A stretch of 64,000 bases of DNA, taken from contig CANMMR010000004.1 in the NCBI GenBank assembly GCA_947499095.1, forward strand, positions 224,481 through 288,480. The letters are read 5' to 3'. The notes below the pieces were generated by a model. The model ran no database searches and was not told the DNA's origin. It saw only the letters and a list, made by a program, of their open reading frames with translations. How positions within the stretch are numbered: position 1 is the first letter of the stretch; every line of letters begins with the position of its first letter. A program made the position numbers and the translations under genes. This document shows positions 59,399 to 64,000 of this stretch, piece after piece. Source of the DNA: an uncultured Erythrobacter sp. (GTDB lineage Bacteria > Pseudomonadota > Alphaproteobacteria > Sphingomonadales > Sphingomonadaceae).

Positions 59399-61020
59399 AC
59401 CGCCACGATCCCTCGATGCAGGCCGATCCCGCGAGCGCGACGATGCCGTGGTGGAAAGGCGCGGCGATCTACCAGATCTATCCGCGCAGCTTCCAGGATT
59501 CGAATGGCGACGGGATCGGCGATCTGCCGGGAATTACCCGGCGGCTTCCCTATGTGGCCTCGCTCGGAGTGGATGCGATCTGGATTTCCCCTTTCTTCGT
59601 CTCGCCGATGAAGGACTTCGGTTACGACGTCGCCGATTATTGCGATGTCGATCCGATCTTCGGCACGCTCGCCGACTTCGACGCGCTGGTCGCCCGCGCC
59701 CACGAAATCGGCCTCAAGGTGCTCATCGACCAGGTTTATTCGCACACTTCGGACGATCATCCGTGGTTTGCCGAAAGTCGCTCCGACAGAACCAATCCGA
59801 AGAACGACTGGTATGTCTGGTCCGACGCCAAGCCCGACGGGTCACCTCCGTCGAACTGGCAATCCGTGTTCGGGGGTCCCGCGTGGACTTGGGACGCCCG
59901 ACGCGGACAGTATTACCTGCACAATTTCCTGAGCAGCCAGCCGCAGCTGAATCTGCATAATCCGCAAACTCAGCAGGCGATCCTCGACGTCATGCGCTTC
60001 TGGCTGGAGCGCGGAGTGGACGGTTTCCGCATCGATGCGCTGAATTTCGCGATGCACGACCCGCAATTGCGCGACAATCCGCCCGCGCCTGCCACCGACA
60101 AACCACGCACGCGCCCGTTCGATTTCCAGCTCAAGACCTACAATCAGAGCCATGCGGACATCCCCGCCTTCATCGAACGCCTTCGTGCGCTGACCGACAG
60201 CTACGACGGCATCTTCACCGTTGCCGAAGTCGGCGGAGACGAGGCGGAGCGCGAGATGAAGGCTTTCACGCAAGGCGAAACACATCTCAATTCCGCCTAT
60301 GGCTTCAACTTCCTATACGCCGAAAAACTGACGCCGGGCGCGATCTGCGCCGCGCTGGCGCAATGGCCGGACGAAGAGGGGATGGGCTGGCCGAGCTGGG
60401 CCTTCGAGAACCACGATGCGCCGCGCGCGATCAGCCGCTGGTGGAGCGAAAGCGTCCGCGACGCCGCAGCGCGAATGAAGGCGTTGTTGCTGGCATCGCT
60501 GCGCGGCAACATCATCCTCTACTACGGCGAGGAACTGGGCCTCTCGCAGGTCGATATCCCCTACGAGCAGCTGCACGATCCCGAAGCGATCGCCAACTGG
60601 CCGCTGACGCTGAGCCGCGACGGTGCGCGGACGCCGATGCCTTGGAGCGCGGATAAGGCGAATTCGGGTTTCTCGGACGCCGAGCCGTGGTTGCCTGTCG
60701 GCGAGGACAACGCCGCGAAATCGGTGGTCGCTCAGGACGAAGACGAGAACTCCCTGCTCAACCACACCCGCGCCATGCTCGCGCTGCGCAACGCCAATCC
60801 AGCGTTGCATCATGGGTCGGTGAAGCAGTGCGAAACTAACGGTGATCTCTTCGTGATGGAGCGGCTTGCCGACGGGCAGCACATCCGCTGCCTGTTCAAT
60901 CTCGGCAGCAAACCGGTCTCCGTGCCGCAGGACCTCGCGCGGGGCAGCGTCCTCGCTGCAGTAAATTCCGCCACCCCCGACGAACTCCCGCCGTATGGCG
61001 CAATGGTGATCGAGCTATGA
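59395..61020 (+). CDS. Alpha-glucosidase, GH13 (oligo-1,6/alpha-1,4 type)
   Basis: 541 residues; GTG 59395 overlaps the amylase stop, ATG 59416 is an alternative. GAAIYQIYPRSFQDSNGDGIGDLPGI is the typical GH13 alpha-glucosidase start; DQVYSHTS, GFRIDALNF (nucleophile), TVAEVG (acid), FENHDAPR and TPMPWS follow. No signal peptide is seen, so it works in the cytosol on maltose or isomaltose. Coupled to the GH97 gene (ATGA). Confidence 0.94.
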   Translation: MNRHDPSMQADPASATMPWWKGAAIYQIYPRSFQDSNGDGIGDLPGITRRLPYVASLGVDAIWISPFFVSPMKDFGYDVADYCDVDPIFGTLADFDALVARAHEIGLKVLIDQVYSHTSDDHPWFAESRSDRTNPKNDWYVWSDAKPDGSPPSNWQSVFGGPAWTWDARRGQYYLHNFLSSQPQLNLHNPQTQQAILDVMRFWLERGVDGFRIDALNFAMHDPQLRDNPPAPATDKPRTRPFDFQLKTYNQSHADIPAFIERLRALTDSYDGIFTVAEVGGDEAEREMKAFTQGETHLNSAYGFNFLYAEKLTPGAICAALAQWPDEEGMGWPSWAFENHDAPRAISRWWSESVRDAAARMKALLLASLRGNIILYYGEELGLSQVDIPYEQLHDPEAIANWPLTLSRDGARTPMPWSADKANSGFSDAEPWLPVGEDNAAKSVVAQDEDENSLLNHTRAMLALRNANPALHHGSVKQCETNGDLFVMERLADGQHIRCLFNLGSKPVSVPQDLARGSVLAAVNSATPDELPPYGAMVIEL

Positions 61021-63047
61021 AACCCTTCGCAATCCTCTCCGGCCTCGCCCTGCTGTTTGCCGCGCCCGCCGCACTGGCCGAGGAGGTGGTCACATCGCCC
61101 GACGGCACAATCAGCGTCACCGTGAACGTGAATGGCGAAGGGCGCCCCTTCTATCGCGTTGCCAAGGGCGGCGAACCGGTGCTGACCGACAGCCGCCTGG
61201 GCTTCCTGCTGGCCGATCAGGACAAACTGGAGCGCCGCCTCGCCGTGGTCGGTGACGCCCGCGCCAGCCATGACGAGACCTGGGAGCAGCCGTGGGGCGA
61301 GCAACGCTTCGTCCGCGATCATCACAACGAGCTGACCGTCCGCTTCGAGGAAGACAGCGACGAGAAGCGCAAGTTCGGCGTCGTATTCCGCGTTTTCGAC
61401 GATGCAGTCGCCTTCCGCTATCTGTTCGACGACACCAGCGTCGGCGAGACGCTGCACGTCGCCGAGGAGCTGACCGAGTTCAACATCGCGCAGGATGGTA
61501 CCGCCTGGTGGATCCCCGGCGGCGAGTGGAACCGCTACGAATATCTCTACGAGAAGACGCCGATTTCCGCAGTTTCGGTCGCGCATACGCCGCTGACTTT
61601 CCGCATGGAAAACGGCACGCATGTCGCGCTGCATGAGGCGGCGCTGGTCGACTTCGCAGGCATGTGGGTCAAGCGGACCACGGGCACGAACTTCCGCGCA
61701 ACGCTGGCCCCGACCGGCAGCACGCCCGCGCGCGCGGTGCGCGATGTGCCTTTTGCGACGCCGTGGCGCACGATCCGCATTTCCGACGATGCAGCGGGCC
61801 TCGCCGAAAGTCTGGTCGAGCTTAACCTCAACGAGCCCAACAAGCTGGGCGACGTCAGCTGGTTCACGCCGCACAAATATGTCGGCATCTGGTGGTCGCT
61901 CCATCTCGACGAGGAAACCTGGGGCTCCGGCCCGAAACACGGCGCGACGACCGCGAACGTCAAACGCTATATCGATTTCGCCGCCGAGCATGGTTTCAAG
62001 GGCGTTCTTGTCGAAGGCTGGAACGTCGGCTGGGACGGCAACTGGTTCTTCAACGGGGCCGATTTCAGCTTCACCGACAACTATCCCGACTACGATTTCG
62101 AGGAGCTGGCCCGCTATGCCGCCGCAAAAGGCGTGCCGATCGTCGGTCACCACGAAACCAGCGGCGATGTCGGCAATTACGAAAGCCAGCTTGCTGCCGG
62201 GCTCGACCTGATGGCAGCGCGCGGTGTCAAAACGATCAAGAGCGGCTATGTCACCGATGCGTGCAATTTGCGCTACGTCCATCCCGATGGCCGCGAGACG
62301 CGCGAATGCACCGAAAGCCAGGTGATGCAGCGCCATCACCTCAAAGTCGTGACCGAGGCGGCCAAGCGGCAGATTGCCGTGAACCCGCATGAGCCGGTCA
62401 AGGATACCGGCCTGCGCCGCACCTATCCCAATTGGGTCAGTCGCGAGGGCGCACGTGGTATGGAATTCGCCGCCTGGGGCGTACCGACCAATGGGCCGAG
62501 CCATGTGCCGACCCTGGTGTTCACGCGCATGCTGTCCGGCCCGATGGATTACACGCCGGGCGTCCTCAGCCTGCAGGGACGCGGCCAGCCGCTCGAAATG
62601 ACGATGGCACGGGCGTTGGCCGAATATGTACTGATCTATTCGCCGATCCAGATGGTCGCCGACCTGCCCGAACATTATGCCGAGCATCCCGAGCCCTTCC
62701 AGTTCATCAAGGACGTTCCCGCCGACTGGTCGGAAAGCCGCATTCTCGACGCCGCCGTGGGTGAATATGTCGTCACCGCGCGCAAGGACCGGAACAGCGA
62801 TGAATGGTTCGTGGGCGGCGGCGCGGACGAGCAGGGGCGTGACGCCCGGGTTTCGCTCGACTTCCTCGATCCCGGAAAATCCTATCGCGCCGAAATCTAC
62901 CGCGACGGCCCGACCTCTGACTATCGCGGCGATGCGCGGTTCGAGATCGTGATCGAAGACCGGACCGTCACATCCGCAGACGTGCTAGACTTGCGCATGG
63001 CGCCGGGTGGCGGCTTCGCGATCAGGCTGATACCCACTGGCGGGTGA
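61017..63047 (+). CDS. GH97 alpha-glucosidase (SusB-like)
   Basis: 676 residues from ATG 61017. Signal peptide (MKPFAILSGLALLFAAPAALA). GH97 marks: YVGIWWSLHLDEETWG, VEGWNVGWDGNW, NPHEPVKDTG and SREGARGMEF with the glutamates of the inverting group, as in Bacteroides SusB. It releases glucose from the non-reducing ends of dextrins in the periplasm. Overlaps the second halogenase by 4 bases (GTGA). Confidence 0.94.
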   Translation: MKPFAILSGLALLFAAPAALAEEVVTSPDGTISVTVNVNGEGRPFYRVAKGGEPVLTDSRLGFLLADQDKLERRLAVVGDARASHDETWEQPWGEQRFVRDHHNELTVRFEEDSDEKRKFGVVFRVFDDAVAFRYLFDDTSVGETLHVAEELTEFNIAQDGTAWWIPGGEWNRYEYLYEKTPISAVSVAHTPLTFRMENGTHVALHEAALVDFAGMWVKRTTGTNFRATLAPTGSTPARAVRDVPFATPWRTIRISDDAAGLAESLVELNLNEPNKLGDVSWFTPHKYVGIWWSLHLDEETWGSGPKHGATTANVKRYIDFAAEHGFKGVLVEGWNVGWDGNWFFNGADFSFTDNYPDYDFEELARYAAAKGVPIVGHHETSGDVGNYESQLAAGLDLMAARGVKTIKSGYVTDACNLRYVHPDGRETRECTESQVMQRHHLKVVTEAAKRQIAVNPHEPVKDTGLRRTYPNWVSREGARGMEFAAWGVPTNGPSHVPTLVFTRMLSGPMDYTPGVLSLQGRGQPLEMTMARALAEYVLIYSPIQMVADLPEHYAEHPEPFQFIKDVPADWSESRILDAAVGEYVVTARKDRNSDEWFVGGGADEQGRDARVSLDFLDPGKSYRAEIYRDGPTSDYRGDARFEIVIEDRTVTSADVLDLRMAPGGGFAIRLIPTGG

Positions 63048-64000
63048 GCGCTCCCACCCCTCCCCGCGTCGTCGTCCTCGGCGGCGGCAGCGCCGGCTGG
63101 ATTACCGCCTGCCTGCTCCATCACGAGTGGGGGGCACGCGGCGGATCGGTGACCGTTGTCGAAAGCCCCGGGATCGGCATCATCGGCGTCGGTGAGGGAT
63201 CGACGCCGCAGCTCAAAGCCTTCTTCGACCATCTCGGCATCAAGGAGGCCGAATGGATGGCGGCCTGTGATGCGACATACAAGCTCGGCATCCGCTTCAC
63301 CGGCTGGAGCGAGCGGCCCGGTTTCGAAAGCTACTTCCACCCCTTCCCCGCACCCACAGACCTGCACAGCGAGCCGGGCTTCCTGCACAATTGCATGCTC
63401 GCGCGCCGGGGGGTCGACGTACCGGCCCACCCCGATGACTGGTTCATCGCCGAGACGCTCGCAGATGCACGTAAAGCCCCGCAGCCCCGTGAAAATTTTC
63501 CCTTCCCGCCGAGTTACGGCTACCATTTCGACGCCCACAAGCTCGGCGCATTCCTGCGCGATTGGGCGGTACAACAAGGGGTAGACCACAAGCCTCTTCG
63601 TGTAGACGAGGTACAGCTAGCTGCAGACGGCAATGTTGCTGCGCTGCTTTGCGAAGGCGGCGAGCGGATCAAAGGGGACATTTTCGTCGACTGCTCGGGC
63701 TTCCGCTCGCTGATTGCACAGCAGGCGCTCGGGGCAGAATTCATTTCCTTCGCGGACAACCTCTTCAGCGACCGCGCCGTCGTCATGCCGACCAAGCATC
63801 GCGAACCGTTCAGGCCACAAACCGATGCCGTTGCGATGAGCAATGGCTGGCGCTGGTCGATTCCGCTGACCAGTCGTTTCGGCAATGGCTACGTCTATTC
63901 GTCCAAATACATCTCCGACAAAGATGCCGATGGCCGAGTGAAGGACAGCTGGACGAGGAACTGCCTCGCCGCCGGACTTTCGCAAGGCTTCATCGAGCCG
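63044..64000 (+). CDS. Tryptophan-halogenase-family flavoprotein 2 (cut by window edge)
   Basis: The frame is open from GTG 63044 to the end of the window, 319 codons. VVVLGGGSAGWITACLL is the FAD loop, GIIGVGEGSTPQ the second loop, TYKLGIRFTGW the catalytic lysine region, and NGWRWSIPL the WxWxIP site; GLSQGFIEP at the edge leads to the glutamate. It is about 35-40 per cent like halogenase 1 by eye, a second and separate family branch rather than a recent copy. It is translationally coupled to the GH97 gene. Confidence 0.9.
   Translation, partial: MSAPTPPRVVVLGGGSAGWITACLLHHEWGARGGSVTVVESPGIGIIGVGEGSTPQLKAFFDHLGIKEAEWMAACDATYKLGIRFTGWSERPGFESYFHPFPAPTDLHSEPGFLHNCMLARRGVDVPAHPDDWFIAETLADARKAPQPRENFPFPPSYGYHFDAHKLGAFLRDWAVQQGVDHKPLRVDEVQLAADGNVAALLCEGGERIKGDIFVDCSGFRSLIAQQALGAEFISFADNLFSDRAVVMPTKHREPFRPQTDAVAMSNGWRWSIPLTSRFGNGYVYSSKYISDKDADGRVKDSWTRNCLAAGLSQGFIEP

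Overview
The window comes from a GC-rich alphaproteobacterium. The best fit is order Sphingomonadales, an Erythrobacter/Qipengyuania-type marine heterotroph. This is inferred from gene order (hemD-hemC divergent from tsaD-gpsA, and an Anbu operon), from two large TonB-dependent receptors, from a TonB/LacI/GH13/GH97 maltodextrin locus that also carries flavin-dependent halogenases, and from CtrA-like boxes. No rRNA, tRNA, CRISPR array, phage or intact IS element was recognised. No gene-free stretch is longer than about 260 bases.

Layout. 1-8 kb: end of an FtsX/YbbP-type ABC permease, a low-GC HNH endonuclease, a TonB receptor with its terminator, typA, a membrane protein and an SDR. 8-12 kb: a frameshifted glycosyltransferase, a PutP-type symporter, an extensin-like lipoprotein and a LuxR-type regulator with a degenerate receiver. 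12.3-16.6 kb: the four-gene Anbu operon (circularly permuted ATP-grasp, alpha-E protein, transglutaminase, proteasome-like Anbu). A 267-bp inverted-repeat element interrupts it. 16.6-31 kb: hydrolase, EF-hand/DUF3617-like lipoprotein, uvrB, lipoproteins, DsbD-type thiol reductase, UbiH-type hydroxylase, hemD/hemC, tsaD, gpsA and a polysaccharide flippase. 31-35 kb: VWA lipoprotein, OmpA-like protein, two small membrane proteins, a single-domain response regulator and a frameshifted lasso-B2-like transglutaminase. 35-38 kb: glutaryl-CoA dehydrogenase and the tyrosine-degradation pair maiA/FAH. 38-44.5 kb: a capsule/exopolysaccharide locus in visible decay. 44.6-48 kb: acyl-CoA dehydrogenase, enoyl-CoA hydratase and thiolase. 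48-64 kb: a LacI-controlled alpha-glucan utilisation locus.

How the parts work together. The glucan locus is coherent. A TonB receptor would import maltodextrins. GH13 and GH97 enzymes would cut them in the periplasm, an MFS symporter would take up the products, and a LacI repressor with matching palindromes in front of the MFS and TonB genes would control the set. Two tryptophan-halogenase-type flavoproteins sit inside the same operon, joined by 4-nt overlaps. The Anbu operon is widely conserved but its substrate is not known; here it carries an element that appears to have inserted at a TA within a stop/start overlap and to have kept translational coupling through its own small ORF.

The main genome-evolution signal is concentrated loss of surface-polysaccharide genes. 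An O-antigen-ligase-like gene has an in-frame TAG and lacks its usual C-terminal part. The wzc-like gene has an in-frame TAA and a frameshift. The gene after it looks shifted at its start, and a family-4 glycosyltransferase 30 kb away is frameshifted. Neighbouring housekeeping genes are intact.
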